Below are positions 1 to 9,467 of a DNA stretch of 24,475 nucleotides, one piece after another. Origin of the DNA: Welwitschia mirabilis (lineage: Eukaryota; Gnetophyta; Gnetopsida; Welwitschiales). The translations under genes and the position numbers were made by a program. The stretch's first letter is position 1; every line of letters starts with the position of its first letter. Location: contig JBOZIK010000001.1 in NCBI GenBank assembly GCA_051453625.1, positions 181,300,370 to 181,324,844 on the forward strand, written 5' to 3'. Below the pieces are notes generated by a model. That model did not search any database and was not told the origin of the DNA. It worked only from the letters and a program-made list of their open reading frames with translations.

Positions 1-1370
1 TATTACTATAAACATTATATTATTTTCATTCTCATTTTGTTGTTATTAGCTCTTTGAACTTCTTTTATTTTTACTAAAATGAAAGTTCATTTTTGTTTGA
101 CTTTTAAAAAGTAGTGCAATATTGTAGGCAATACCTTTCCATTTTTGCAACAAGCATCAGTCTATAATATCTGCAATGCCTATAATGTTGCAATTCATGT
201 GTTATGATTATTTGATGATAGTATTAATCTTTCTTTATTTGTTTGATGGTCTAGAATATTACACCATAAGTTACAACTATGTTAAAGCCTTTAATACCTA
301 TCCTATTTTTTTTAAGTAAAGCAATCACATAGCATGTAGATCCTTGCATGCCATACAATTCATATAAGAAAGAATTATGAAAATATTATAGTGGAAGTAG
401 CAGAAGAGGAATGAAAAATTTAAGAAATATTTAAATCTCTAGAAATCTAGTGATTTTGGACTAGTTTTTTGTAAGATTTTCTTTTTGGTTTACATTAGAG
501 AAGATCTAACTTGAGCATACAAAAAAATGATTTGGATTTAAAGAAATGATAGATTCTTCTATTAATTTTATGAATAAACAAAGAGTGAGATGGGATGATA
601 TTGTAAAAGAAGTTTGAGAAATATCATCCTTATTTTCCTCCTTCTTCAAAACTTAATTGAGATAATATACTAAAACATTAACCAGTGGGAATAATGAAAA
701 AGATGTATTCATTTTCTATAAGAAGGTCAACTAATAATGTTTAATGTTTTTACCATTATTTAAATTATACATAAGCAATTTAGCTAAAAACATTTGAACA
801 TGTGGAGCATCGTTACACAATAGATTCTATCAAATCTATGAAGATCTAGTAATCCAAAGATTCATTCTCCAAGAATTCATGAGAAAAAACTCTATGAGAT
901 TCTTTAGTATAAACTTTGGTAAAACCTATAAGGTTATTACGGCTTAGGAATGATATGACTAGCCTTATGATAAAATGACATCACATCTTCTTTGAGATGT
1001 TTCAAGCACTTTATCATAATTCTACTATAATTTTTCTTTTGATCTTACTAATGAATCCTTGTTAACAATGCTATCCATAAACATTGATTGATATTATTAA
1101 ATTCATCATTGGATTTTTTTGTATCTAGTATTTAAATCACTTTGTACTTCAATTTTTTTCATGAGTTATCTAGCTCTATCTACTTTGTGTACAATCATAT
1201 ACATTTTACTTTATCTTATTCTTCTATCTAGTTAAGAAGAGCCACACTTGGTTTAGCTATTTTGGAGAAGAGTTTAATGAACATAAAATTTGAGACACAT
1301 TATTATTAAATCTACAATTATGAAGTACAAGGTCTAATGATTAATAGTCTTGACTACATAATGCCAACAT
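1..1370. other. AT-rich flanking sequence, no gene seen
   Basis: This stretch is AT-rich and stop-dense in all frames. I found no recognisable coding domain, RNA gene or repeat edge. It is the left flank of the inserted retrotransposon that begins at 1376. Confidence 0.6.
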
Positions 1371-1375
1371 GCTAT
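1371..1375. repeat. Target-site duplication, left copy (GCTAT)
   Basis: GCTAT lies directly before the left LTR start TGTTAG and is repeated exactly after the right LTR end CTATCA at 9468-9472. A five-base duplication is the usual size for copia integrases, so it marks the original insertion site. Confidence 0.9.
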
Positions 1376-1606
1376 TGTTAGATTATGTTTTGCTAATTAA
1401 TGTCAAACATTTACTGTGTAGTAAATTTTATGTATCTTATGCAAAAGATATTAATCACTTGCAAGTCTAAAGATAAAATCAAAACCATTAATTTATAAGC
1501 ACTAGAAACCTATCAAGTTTATTTATCCTCTTAAGGAATTAATTATACTTTCTAGGTATTAATCACACCTAAAGAATACAGTTAGAAATTGAACTGAATT
1601 TAGAGG

Positions 1607-2055
1607 GGTTAACTAGATTTTTAATGGGGTCGACCGAACCTGTAACTTCGAGAGCTAGTATCCCTAAACCAAATGGTAAGGGATTAACTGGACATTTATA
1701 GTGTCGACCAAATCTATCCTGAATTGATTATTAAGGGATTGATTAGACTACTAAAGTGGTCAATTAGACCTAAGCACTATGCAGCTAATACTCCTAAGCC
1801 GATCATCATGGAGTCGACTGAATACATGAAGGGGTTAACTAGACCTAATGTAGGAAATTAGAAATAACTTTATTAGGATAAGACGGTGACTGAATTTTAT
1901 GTTGGATAACTAGATAGGAGTCGATTGGACCCAAATGAGGTCTACCAGACATGAAGCCATAAGAAACTAGGGTGACCAAAAATTTCACTCAGGTGACCTG
2001 TGTAAGTCACAAAACCAGATGGGATTAATCAGAATTTTGAGGGGTTGACTAGATA
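1607..2055 (+). repeat. Array of degenerate palindromic motifs (GGTCGACTAGACC type) in U3
   Basis: At least a dozen variants of a 13-base motif occur here, for example GGTTAACTAGATT at 1607, GGTCGACCGAACC at 1628, GGTCAATTAGACC at 1758, GGTTAACTAGACC at 1833 and GGTTGACTAGATA at 2043. The core GTCGAC is a palindrome, and the outer GGTC/GACC also pair. Spacing is irregular, about 20-60 bases. The right LTR carries the same array (about 8195-8665). It could be a set of enhancer or repressor sites, or the remains of an expanded tandem repeat. Confidence 0.65.
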
Positions 2056-2179
2056 GAATAGAACTAAAATTTTCTATCCATTTTGTATTTATTATGTATT
2101 TGTTAAATAGTTATTTTCTAACAGTTTATAACCATTGGAAGTACATTTTAAAATATAATAAATCCTTAAAGCCTTCTAA

Positions 2180-2188
2180 TATAAATAG
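2180..2188 (+). promoter_or_regulatory. LTR TATA box (TATAAATAG)
   Basis: TATAAATAG is a good plant TATA box on the coding strand of the element. The right LTR has TATAAGTAG at the same place (8790-8798). Transcription would start about 30 bases downstream, setting the U3/R border near 2210-2220. Confidence 0.6.
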
Positions 2189-2451
2189 CCAAGAGATAGA
2201 TGAGAAAAGAACTTTTTTTGAAGTCATGAATAAGTATTGAAATCTTGTGATATTAGCTATTAAATCTTGGCATTTATACTTTTCACCAGAAAAGATCTAT
2301 TATCTATATTATCTCTACATTAAAGATTAGATCTAGTGCTTCATCTATTATACATCTACAGAAGAAGAGCTTCATTAAATGTACTGTATTAAGAATGATT
2401 GACATCTATGCATCTTGGCACCTTTGCATCACTATTCTACATTGTGAAAGA

Positions 2452-2550
2452 TTGAGACTAAGCCTTGAAAAGTTTGTTTAAAGGTTGAGGCTAAGCCTAG
2501 AAAAGTCCATTCAAAGGTTAAGACTAAGCCTAGTAAAGTTTATTTGTAAA
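2452..2550 (+). repeat. 33-bp tandem repeat, three units, in 5' LTR
   Basis: Units start at 2452, 2485 and 2518 with a constant 33-base period. Each has the core CTAAGCCT followed by an AAAAGT- or AAAGT-type segment. The same three-unit array is in the right LTR (9062-9160), so it existed before this insertion. Confidence 0.8.
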
Positions 2551-2860
2551 TGTTACAGGTGAATTTAGAATACCTAGTGAAGTAAGAAAGATCTAGATTA
2601 AGCTTAGTAATAAGCTGATTATCTAGAGTAGGGTAGAGAGTTTCCCAAACCACTATAAATCTTATGTGCATCTATTTGATATTTCATTCTTTTAGTTAGT
2701 TCTTTTCTTTACTTCTGTTAGCTTTTCTTGTCATGCACATTTTAAATTACTAAATTATTTTATGCAAGTTTTTAATGTATTTCTAGTTCTTTTAGAATAA
2801 TTTGTTATAATCTTTAAGGAATCTATTTACACCCTCTCTAGGGTTCTTAATCTTATCAAT

Positions 2861-2872
2861 TATTATTAGACC
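2861..2872 (+). other. Primer-binding-site relic (initiator Met-tRNA type)
   Basis: TATTATTAGACC begins two bases after the LTR end. It fits the copia primer-binding site TGGTATCAGAGCC with one deleted base and a few substitutions, including G-to-A and C-to-T changes. Its position is exactly where a PBS belongs, but the match is imperfect. Confidence 0.5.
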
Positions 2873-2923
2873 TAATTTAAGTATTCTTTAGATTGTAACC
2901 AATCTAGACTTTAGAGCCCTATA

Positions 2924-4250
2924 ATGAGTAACCCATTTGATGATTTTTCTACCATTCATTTACCCATGTTTGATAGGTTAAACTATGCTTACTGGAAAGC
3001 CAGAATAAGAATATTTCTTAGATATTTAGATTTTGATATAGAAAAAGTTATTTATAAAGGTTATTTTATGCCTATGTTAACAAAAATGGATGTTAAAGTT
3101 AATACTATCTTAGTTCCTAAAACCCAAGTTCAATGGACCTCCATTAACAAGACAAAAGTCATCATAAATATCCATGCTCTTAATGCCATATTTTGTATAG
3201 TCTGTGTAGATGAGTTTAAGCACATAGTAAACTATAATCATGCTAAGAAGGCTTGGGACATTCTTGAAGTAGCACATGAAACAACCTTAACTGTAAAGCA
3301 AGAAAAACTTTAAATGCTTATTTCAAAATTTGAAGACATCCATATGAGCAAAGAGGAGACCTTGTAAGAATTCATTTCTAGACTTACTGATATTATAAAC
3401 TTTATGACAAGTCTTAGAGAATTTTTAGATGAAGAAAAGGTAATAAGGAAGGTTTTAAGATCTATACCAAAGAGATTTGAATCAAAAGTAACAGTCATCA
3501 AGGAGAGAAAAAACATAAATAATATGGAACTAGAAGAAATACAAGATAATTTGGAAACCTATGAACTTAAATTTATTAAAGATAATAAGAAGGGTATTAC
3601 TTTAAAATGTATTCAAGAAGACTACAAATCTGAAATTGAGATGAGAACTTTAACAATGATGAAGTGGCTCTTCTAGCTAGAAGATTCAAGAAGTTTTTAC
3701 ATAGAAAGAAAAAGGAAGAAGAGTTAAGTAGAAACTCAAAAAGGAGTTATCTAAAATGTAGAAAGTAGTAAGAAAAAAATAAAGAAATTCAATGCTACTA
3801 ATGCAAAGGATTTGGTCATATGACAAATGAGTACCCCAAAACAATAAGAGATAACACAAAAATAAAGAATCCCTTTTTTGTTACAACATTGGATAATAAG
3901 AATGATAATGGTAACAACTATTTAGGTTAAGAGTCAGATAGATATAGAAGATTATCTTTCATGATGATTATGCCTTCCTTCAAAAACTAACCTAGCACAT
4001 CAGAGCATGATGACTTAAACATGATTAATGAAGAAGAGATTGAGTTAGAGGATATATGTTAGAAGCTATATGATGAATGTAAAAAGTCAGATAAAAAGAT
4101 AAATGATCTAAATAGAGTAGTAAAGATTCTTATCAAAGAGAAAGAGGAAACAAAAATAAAGTACAATGTGCTAAAACCTGACAATGTCAATCTACTGTCA
4201 TAGGTAAAAGATCAGTGGTTTATTTAGATTGGAACAAATGCTTGGAGTGC
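2924..4250 (+). pseudogene. gag: Copia gag polyprotein, degenerate
   Basis: Gag forms the retrotransposon capsid and packages its RNA. The first open part (2924-3313, 129 codons) begins MSNPFDDF and continues with the LNYAYWKARIRIFLR segment typical of copia gag N-termini and KKAWDILE. After a stop the same frame continues (3404-3676) with the conserved core around FLDEEKVIRKVLRSIPKRF and a LETYEL segment. After a frameshift, a CCHC zinc knuckle is visible at 3793-3834: the first two cysteines and the histidine remain (C-Y-stop-C-K-G-F-G-H), but the last cysteine is now tyrosine and a stop lies inside. From 4021 the same frame shows an acidic start (INEEEIELED) and a lysine/glutamate-rich coiled-coil-like stretch ending near 4200. 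Several stops and at least one frameshift make it non-functional. Confidence 0.88.
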
Positions 4251-4534
4251 AAAAACCTACTAGAGACAGATCGGGTGTTGGTTTTAGTTTATAAAATTTA
4301 TAAGAATAGGTAAATAGATAATGTAAGTATACTTCTAAAATTTTATGTAACTTTTATGATAAAATTAGTCATTCAAAGCTATTTTCCAAAATTAGATAAT
4401 TAATGATTTTCTCATATTCCATAAATTATTTAACATTTAAATTAATTCCTAAAAGAAGTGTATTACTTAACTTTAATAAGACTAAGTGAGTAAGAGCTAA
4501 TAATCTCAAACTCTTTCTAACACAGATAGCTCTT
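4251..4534 (+). other. Degraded gag-protease linker, no clear coding signal
   Basis: This segment lies between the gag coiled-coil relic and the protease relic. It should belong to the same polyprotein, but stops are frequent and I could not follow one reading frame. Confidence 0.4.
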
Positions 4535-4906
4535 AAAGGATCATGTACAAATAGTTGATATCTAGATAGTGGATACTCAAGGCATATGGCTAGAGAAAGA
4601 TCAAACTTTTAACACCTAATGAGTATTAAGGAGGGAGATGTAATTTTTGGAAATAATGGAAAGTCAAAGATAGAACATATAGGATGCATTAAAGAAGGTA
4701 AGTTACCTAAACTTAATGATGTACATTATGTGAATAGTTTACAACATAACTTATTAAGCATTAGTTAATTGTGTGACAAAGATCACAAAGTAATTTTTAA
4801 AAAATCGAAATGTAAAGTTATAGATGTGAAAAAAATGTTATTAATTTTATTGTAAAATGAGCAGATAACATCTATAGAATAGATATTTATTTGTTGATCA
4901 GTTAAA
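4535..4906 (+). pseudogene. Copia protease and pre-integrase segment, degenerate
   Basis: The retropepsin cuts the Gag-Pol polyprotein. The frame from 4535 shows the catalytic loop YLDSGYSRHM with the aspartate at 4565-4567 kept. The tryptophan normally before it has become TGA, and the cysteine after DSG has become tyrosine. Downstream in the same frame come GDVIFGNNGKSKI, the stretch HYVNSLQHNLLSIS, then a stop and LCDKDHKVIFKKSKC, which are hallmarks of copia protease/GAG-pre-integrase. A frameshift near 4870 moves an NIYRID segment to another frame. After about 4906 copia similarity stops, and no integrase or reverse transcriptase follows. Confidence 0.85.
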
Positions 4907-5279
4907 TTATATGATTTACAACATGGAAAATAAAAATGTTAGCTTAAATTTTGATAAGTCTAAATGTTCTTTGAAAAACTTTGAAGTAACACCCCATTAC
5001 TGGAATTTACTTATCAATCACAAAAATGAATTAGAGGTTTACTTACCTTTCTTTGGTTGATTGTAAGATGATTAACTAGATCTATGATTTGGTTAATTGG
5101 ATGTGGTTAATCAACTGATCTAAAAGCTCAATTACCTGAACCCCTTCCTATATTGTAAACCTGCATCTCGACTAGTTGACTAGAATCTCAACTGGTTAAC
5201 CAGATCTAATAGATCATAGTGTAGAAGTAACATTGGTGGACCTAATTTATTTCTTCATTTTGCCTTATTTCACCTTATT

Positions 5280-5287
5280 TATAAAAG
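5280..5287 (+). promoter_or_regulatory. Internal TATA box (TATAAAAG)
   Basis: A strong TATA match lies about 2.4 kb inside the element, followed by a pyrimidine-rich leader. It faces the downstream ORF relic at 6630-7372. Confidence 0.45.
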
Positions 5288-5336
5288 AAAAAAGTCCTTA
5301 AATTTATTTTCTTGTATCCTAGCCTTCTTTATCTCT

Positions 5337-5420
5337 TAGATCTTGAGTTTTTTCTTCTAGATCTATAGCTTTTCTCTTAGATCTAGTATCTTTCCTTTAG
5401 ATTTCTTACTTCTAGAGTTT
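5337..5420 (+). repeat. About 20-bp tandem repeat with TAGATCT core, four units
   Basis: TAGATCT occurs at 5337, 5358 and 5378 and TAGATTT at 5398, with periods of 21, 20 and 20 bases. The rest of each unit is mostly T and C. It lies just downstream of the internal TATA box. Confidence 0.65.
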
Positions 5421-5642
5421 TAGACAAGGCTAAAATCTTATTCAAAAGGAGAGTTCAGGAATTTCCTTTAAGAGGTCCTACCCTTTTTTCATTATGGGAT
5501 GTCTGAGAAGGATTTTAACAAGTTTTTAGAGAAGTTTATGAAGAAGCCAATGTGTTAAGAATGGTCTATGTTAATCTCAGAGCTTAGAGAGCTTAGGGAT
5601 GTCATTTAGCTCCAAAGAAATCAGAATCTTAACTATTTTCTA

Positions 5643-6627
5643 NNNNNNNNNNNNNNNNNNNNNNNNNNNNNNNNNNNNNNNNNNNNNNNNNNNNNNNNNN
5701 NNNNNNNNNNNNNNNNNNNNNNNNNNNNNNNNNNNNNNNNNNNNNNNNNNNNNNNNNNNNNNNNNNNNNNNNNNNNNNNNNNNNNNNNNNNNNNNNNNNN
5801 NNNNNNNNNNNNNNNNNNNNNNNNNNNNNNNNNNNNNNNNNNNNNNNNNNNNNNNNNNNNNNNNNNNNNNNNNNNNNNNNNNNNNNNNNNNNNNNNNNNN
5901 NNNNNNNNNNNNNNNNNNNNNNNNNNNNNNNNNNNNNNNNNNNNNNNNNNNNNNNNNNNNNNNNNNNNNNNNNNNNNNNNNNNNNNNNNNNNNNNNNNNN
6001 NNNNNNNNNNNNNNNNNNNNNNNNNNNNNNNNNNNNNNNNNNNNNNNNNNNNNNNNNNNNNNNNNNNNNNNNNNNNNNNNNNNNNNNNNNNNNNNNNNNN
6101 NNNNNNNNNNNNNNNNNNNNNNNNNNNNNNNNNNNNNNNNNNNNNNNNNNNNNNNNNNNNNNNNNNNNNNNNNNNNNNNNNNNNNNNNNNNNNNNNNNNN
6201 NNNNNNNNNNNNNNNNNNNNNNNNNNNNNNNNNNNNNNNNNNNNNNNNNNNNNNNNNNNNNNNNNNNNNNNNNNNNNNNNNNNNNNNNNNNNNNNNNNNN
6301 NNNNNNNNNNNNNNNNNNNNNNNNNNNNNNNNNNNNNNNNNNNNNNNNNNNNNNNNNNNNNNNNNNNNNNNNNNNNNNNNNNNNNNNNNNNNNNNNNNNN
6401 NNNNNNNNNNNNNNNNNNNNNNNNNNNNNNNNNNNNNNNNNNNNNNNNNNNNNNNNNNNNNNNNNNNNNNNNNNNNNNNNNNNNNNNNNNNNNNNNNNNN
6501 NNNNNNNNNNNNNNNNNNNNNNNNNNNNNNNNNNNNNNNNNNNNNNNNNNNNNNNNNNNNNNNNNNNNNNNNNNNNNNNNNNNNNNNNNNNNNNNNNNNN
6601 NNNNNNNNNNNNNNNNNNNNNNNNNNN
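5643..6627. other. Assembly gap (985 N)
   Basis: A run of N within the internal domain. If the length is right it is too short for a full copia integrase, reverse transcriptase and RNase H, but the length may be only an estimate. Any ORF drawn across it is meaningless. Confidence 0.99.
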
Positions 6628-6629
6628 CC

Positions 6630-7372
6630 CTTAAAACCCTTATTTTGGGGAATTGGCTAAGAGTTATCATAAACTTCATTTCTAATCTAACTGATCATCC
6701 TAGAGGTAACTATGAAGAGTTTTAACCTCTTTTAGATACCATGGAAGACAAAATTGCATTTACTAGGGGGATCTATGTTAAGGTTCACTCTTAGAAACAC
6801 ACTCTCTCCACTTCTTTATTAACATGCAAGTACCACTTTCTTTACTTAATTTTCACTTATAATTTCTTACCTTTAGCTGGACATCATGATGAGGCCTCTA
6901 GCTATAAAGCCTATCTAATGTATCTGGTAGGAATAGAGTGTTATATTGATGATCTTGTCATCATACTAAAGAATATAGTCTTGGTTGGAGTATCATAAGA
7001 GGAAGGCCTTACCCTACTCTGTGCTTATCACAAACCTATATTGTCATTTTTGTGTAATCTTCTATTCAAAACTTGAAATCCTTTAGTTTATGGCACCCAT
7101 TGGGCGTGTAACTTTATATTCTATGCACATTTTTACCCCCTTCAAGAAATCCTTAAATTCACTCTCTCTAATGGAAACCTATTCTAATAAGACTCTTTCA
7201 TATTTAAGACAAATTTATTTCCATACTAGACACATGAAGGAAGCGCTCATAACAGCTAGGTATGACATTGCTGATACTTTAGTAAAGGTTACTAGCTTAG
7301 CACACATGGGATTTAGAAGAATACTTTAAAGAGGAAGAAGAAGAGGAGAAGGAATATGATTATAAGCTTTAA
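6630..7372 (+). pseudogene. Degenerate ORF resembling the 'putative plant transposon protein' family
   Basis: No enzymatic function is known to me for this family, which is common near plant LTR elements. One frame runs from 6630 to about 7080 with only four stops. It shows a VIINFISNL segment, then AFTRGIYVKV, then NFLPLAGHHDEASSYKAYLM, matching my memory of the family's NFLP..GH..E and Y..AYL..Y pattern. The frame then shifts by one to an open 79-codon part (7090-7329) with METYSNKTL, like the family's TY..KSL motif near the C-terminus. It shifts again into an acidic tail KEEEEEEKEYDYKL with a stop at 7370-7372. The three parts abut in the expected order, so this is one gene broken by two frameshifts. 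Its start is lost in the gap. The family assignment is from remembered motifs only. Confidence 0.55.
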
Positions 7373-7806
7373 AATATGTTTTATTTAGGTGTTTTTATTT
7401 TCTCCTTTATCATTGATGTCAAAAGTGGAGAATTAGTTGTGTGTTTTTGGTTGTTTACTTATGATTTTAGATGTAGCATACTCATGATGAATACTTTTAT
7501 TTTATAATGTTTGCCTATGTTTAATGGAATCTACGTGAACTTCACTTTTATGTTTTAAATTGTTCTCAATTGGTATCTTAAATATGTTTGTGGTTGTGCA
7601 AATTATATGTGCTTAACATGTTGTTTCCCCCAGTGATAAATTTTTAAGTTTTAAATAGTTATTTTAAAAATTCAAATGTTGATGTCAAATACTAGAAATA
7701 AACTCTAAAATGTGTCAATTGATTAAAATATTAAATGGTTTATATGATCACATTGTGATTTCATAAAATTTATGTTCTCAACCCTTCAAATATGCATTTT
7801 AAAGTT
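7373..7806 (+). other. 3' untranslated part of the element with a purine tract
   Basis: Non-coding and T-rich. TTGATGTCAAAAGTGGAGAA at 7413-7432 resembles the TTGATGTCAAA plus G/A-rich tract that I recall following such ORFs in plant copia elements, and may be an extra polypurine tract. The 11-mer TTGATGTCAAA returns at 7679 and 7985. Confidence 0.45.
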
Positions 7807-7947
7807 GTTTTATGTTAAGTACATAATTTCATTATTCAAACTTCTTAACTTGGTTTTATTTTAATCACAAAATTTAATTATTTAAAATATTTTAACTTGT
7901 TTTCATTTTAAGCATAAAATTTGATTATTTAAAATATTTTAACTTGG
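7807..7947 (+). repeat. 47-bp tandem repeat, three units
   Basis: The unit end AACTTGG or AACTTGT falls at 7847-7853, 7894-7900 and 7941-7947, a strict 47-base period. Units two and three are close to identical (AATTATTTAAAATATTTTAA core) and unit one is more diverged. The array ends four bases before the polypurine tract. Confidence 0.85.
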
Positions 7948-7951
7948 TTTC

Positions 7952-7962
7952 AAAGGATGAGA
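7952..7962 (+). other. Polypurine tract (AAAGGATGAGA)
   Basis: Eleven bases, nearly all purine, end one base before the right LTR. This is where the primer for plus-strand DNA synthesis is expected. The single T may be a later mutation. Confidence 0.6.
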
Positions 7963-7963
7963 T

Positions 7964-9467
7964 TATTAGATTATATTTTTCCAATTGATGTCAAACTAAT
8001 GTTTTCTGTATAGAAAATTTTATGTATTTTATTTATAAGATGTTAATCACTTATAAGTCTACAAATAAAACCTAAACCATTAAATTCTGAGTACTAAAAA
8101 CCTATCAAGTTCATTTATTCTCTTAAGGGGTTAATCTAACTTTCAAAAAATTAACCACACCTAAAGGAAACACTTAAAAATTAAACTAAATTCAGAGGGA
8201 TCAATCAGATTTCTAATGGGGTCGATTAGACCTATAACCTTGAGAGCCAATATCCCTAAACCAAATGGTAGGGGGTCGACCAAATATTTATGGGGTCGAC
8301 TATATCTTTGAACTTGTGAAAAATACTCTTGAACTGATTATTAAGGGGTCAATTAGATTACTGAAGGAATCGACTGGACCTGAGCACTATGTAGCTGATA
8401 CTCCTAAGCTAATCATCATGGGTTTGACCGAATACTTAAAAGGTTTAATGAAACCTTATATGAAAAATTAGAAAAAACTTTATTAGGATAAGCGAGTGAC
8501 CAGATTTTATAGCAAACAACCAGATTGAGATTGACTAGACCCAGATGAAGGTCGACTAGACATGGAACCATAAGAAACTAGGGTGATTTAAAATTTCACT
8601 CAAGTGACTTGTGTAATTTATGGTACCAAATGGGATCGATAGGACTTTTGAGGAGTCAACTAGATAAAATAAAATTAAATTTTCTATTGATTTCATATCT
8701 ATTATGTATCTATTAGATATCCATTTTCTAGTCATTTATAGCCTTTAAAAGTGAATTTTCAAATATAATAAACCATAAAAGCCTTCCAATATAAGTAGCT
8801 AATAGATAAATAATTAAAAAACATTTTTTGAACTCATGCAAATGTACTAAAATCTTATGATATTAACTATTAAATCTTATCATTTTTACTCCTGATTAAG
8901 AAAGATATGTTGTCTATATTATCTCTACATTCAAGATTATATCTAATGTTCCATGTATTATACATTTATAGGAGAAGAGCTTCATCAAATATACTATATC
9001 AAGAATGAGTGATATCTATGCATCTTGGCATTTTTGCATCACTATTCTACATTGTAAAAGATTGAGACTAAGCCTTTAAAAGTTCATTTAAATTTTGAAA
9101 CTAAGCCTAGAAAAGTCTATTCAAAGGTTGAGACTAAGCCTGAAAAAGTTAATTTGTAAAGGTTATAGGTGAACTTGGAATACTTGATGGAGTAATGAAA
9201 ATCCAGATCAATCTTGGTGATAAGCTAATCATCAAGAGTAAAGTAGGGGATTTCCCAAACCACTATAAATCCTGCATGTATCTATTTAGTATTTTGTACT
9301 TTTAGCTAGTTCTTTTCTTTACTTCTGTTAGCTTTTCTTTTCATGAACATTTCAAATTAGTGAATTATTTTTTGCAAGTTTTTAATATATCTCGAGTTCA
9401 TTTAGAGTACTTTGTTTTAATTTTTAAATAACTCATTCATCCCCCTCTAGGGTTCTCGATCCTATCA
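7964..9467 (+). repeat. 3' long terminal repeat
   Basis: Homologous and collinear with 1376-2858. The start is TATTAG (left copy TGTTAG) and the end CCTATCA is followed by the GCTAT duplication. It keeps the motif array (for example GGTCGAC at 8275 and 8294), a TATA-like TATAAGTAG at 8790-8798 and the 33-bp triple repeat at 9062-9160. A 68-codon open frame at 8265-8471 is chance reading of LTR sequence. Confidence 0.9.
9062..9160 (+). repeat. 33-bp tandem repeat, three units, in 3' LTR
   Basis: Units start at 9062, 9095 and 9128 with a constant 33-base period and the shared CTAAGCCT core. It is the counterpart of 2452-2550. Confidence 0.8.

Larger units (their letters stand above)
1376..2858 (+). 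repeat. 5' long terminal repeat
   Basis: The start TGTTAG and end CTTATCA match the boundaries of the right LTR, and homology to 7964-9467 runs collinearly over the whole length. By eye the two copies agree at roughly three quarters to four fifths of positions, so the insertion is old. It contains a GGTCGAC-type motif array (1607-2055), a TATA box (2180-2188), a 33-bp triple repeat (2452-2550) and a pyrimidine-rich end with CTAGGGTTCT. The TATA position implies a U3 of about 0.8 kb. Confidence 0.9.
4985..5642 (+). other. Promoter-like non-coding block inside the element
   Basis: This block replaces the expected integrase region. It has five or so motifs of the LTR type (GATTAACTAGATC at 5070, GGTTAATTGGATG at 5091, GTTGACTAGAATC near 5175, GGTTAACCAGATC at 5194), then a TATAAAAG box at 5280-5287, then a pyrimidine-rich stretch with four TAGATCT-type repeats. 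This is the order U3 motifs, TATA, leader, as in an LTR. It could be part of a nested, truncated element or an internal promoter for the downstream ORF. No second copy that would make it an LTR pair was found. Confidence 0.5.
1376..9467 (+). mobile_element. LTR retrotransposon, Ty1/copia type, structurally bounded but dead
   Basis: The element is about 8.1 kb, including 985 N. It has two homologous direct LTRs (1376-2858 and 7964-9467), termini of the TGTTAG...CTATCA kind (the right LTR start has mutated to TATTAG), a perfect five-base target duplication, a primer-binding-site relic two bases inside the left LTR, and a purine tract before the right LTR. Inside are a copia gag with a zinc-knuckle relic and a protease/pre-integrase segment. 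Integrase, reverse transcriptase and RNase H are not seen. An ORF resembling a plant transposon-associated family sits near the 3' end instead. Every coding segment has stops and frameshifts. Long LTRs, an extra 3' ORF and more than one purine tract recall the Sirevirus/Maximus branch, but that placement is inference. Confidence 0.9.

Noticed and set aside
3310-3516. 68-codon minus-strand ORF
   Set aside because: It overlaps the gag relic on the opposite strand and shows no domain.
5599-6679. Long open frames on both strands across the first gap
   Set aside because: They are open only because N codons are not stops. Just a few real residues lie at either end.
8265-8471. 68-codon plus-strand ORF
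   Set aside because: It lies entirely inside the right LTR, and the matching left LTR region is not open.
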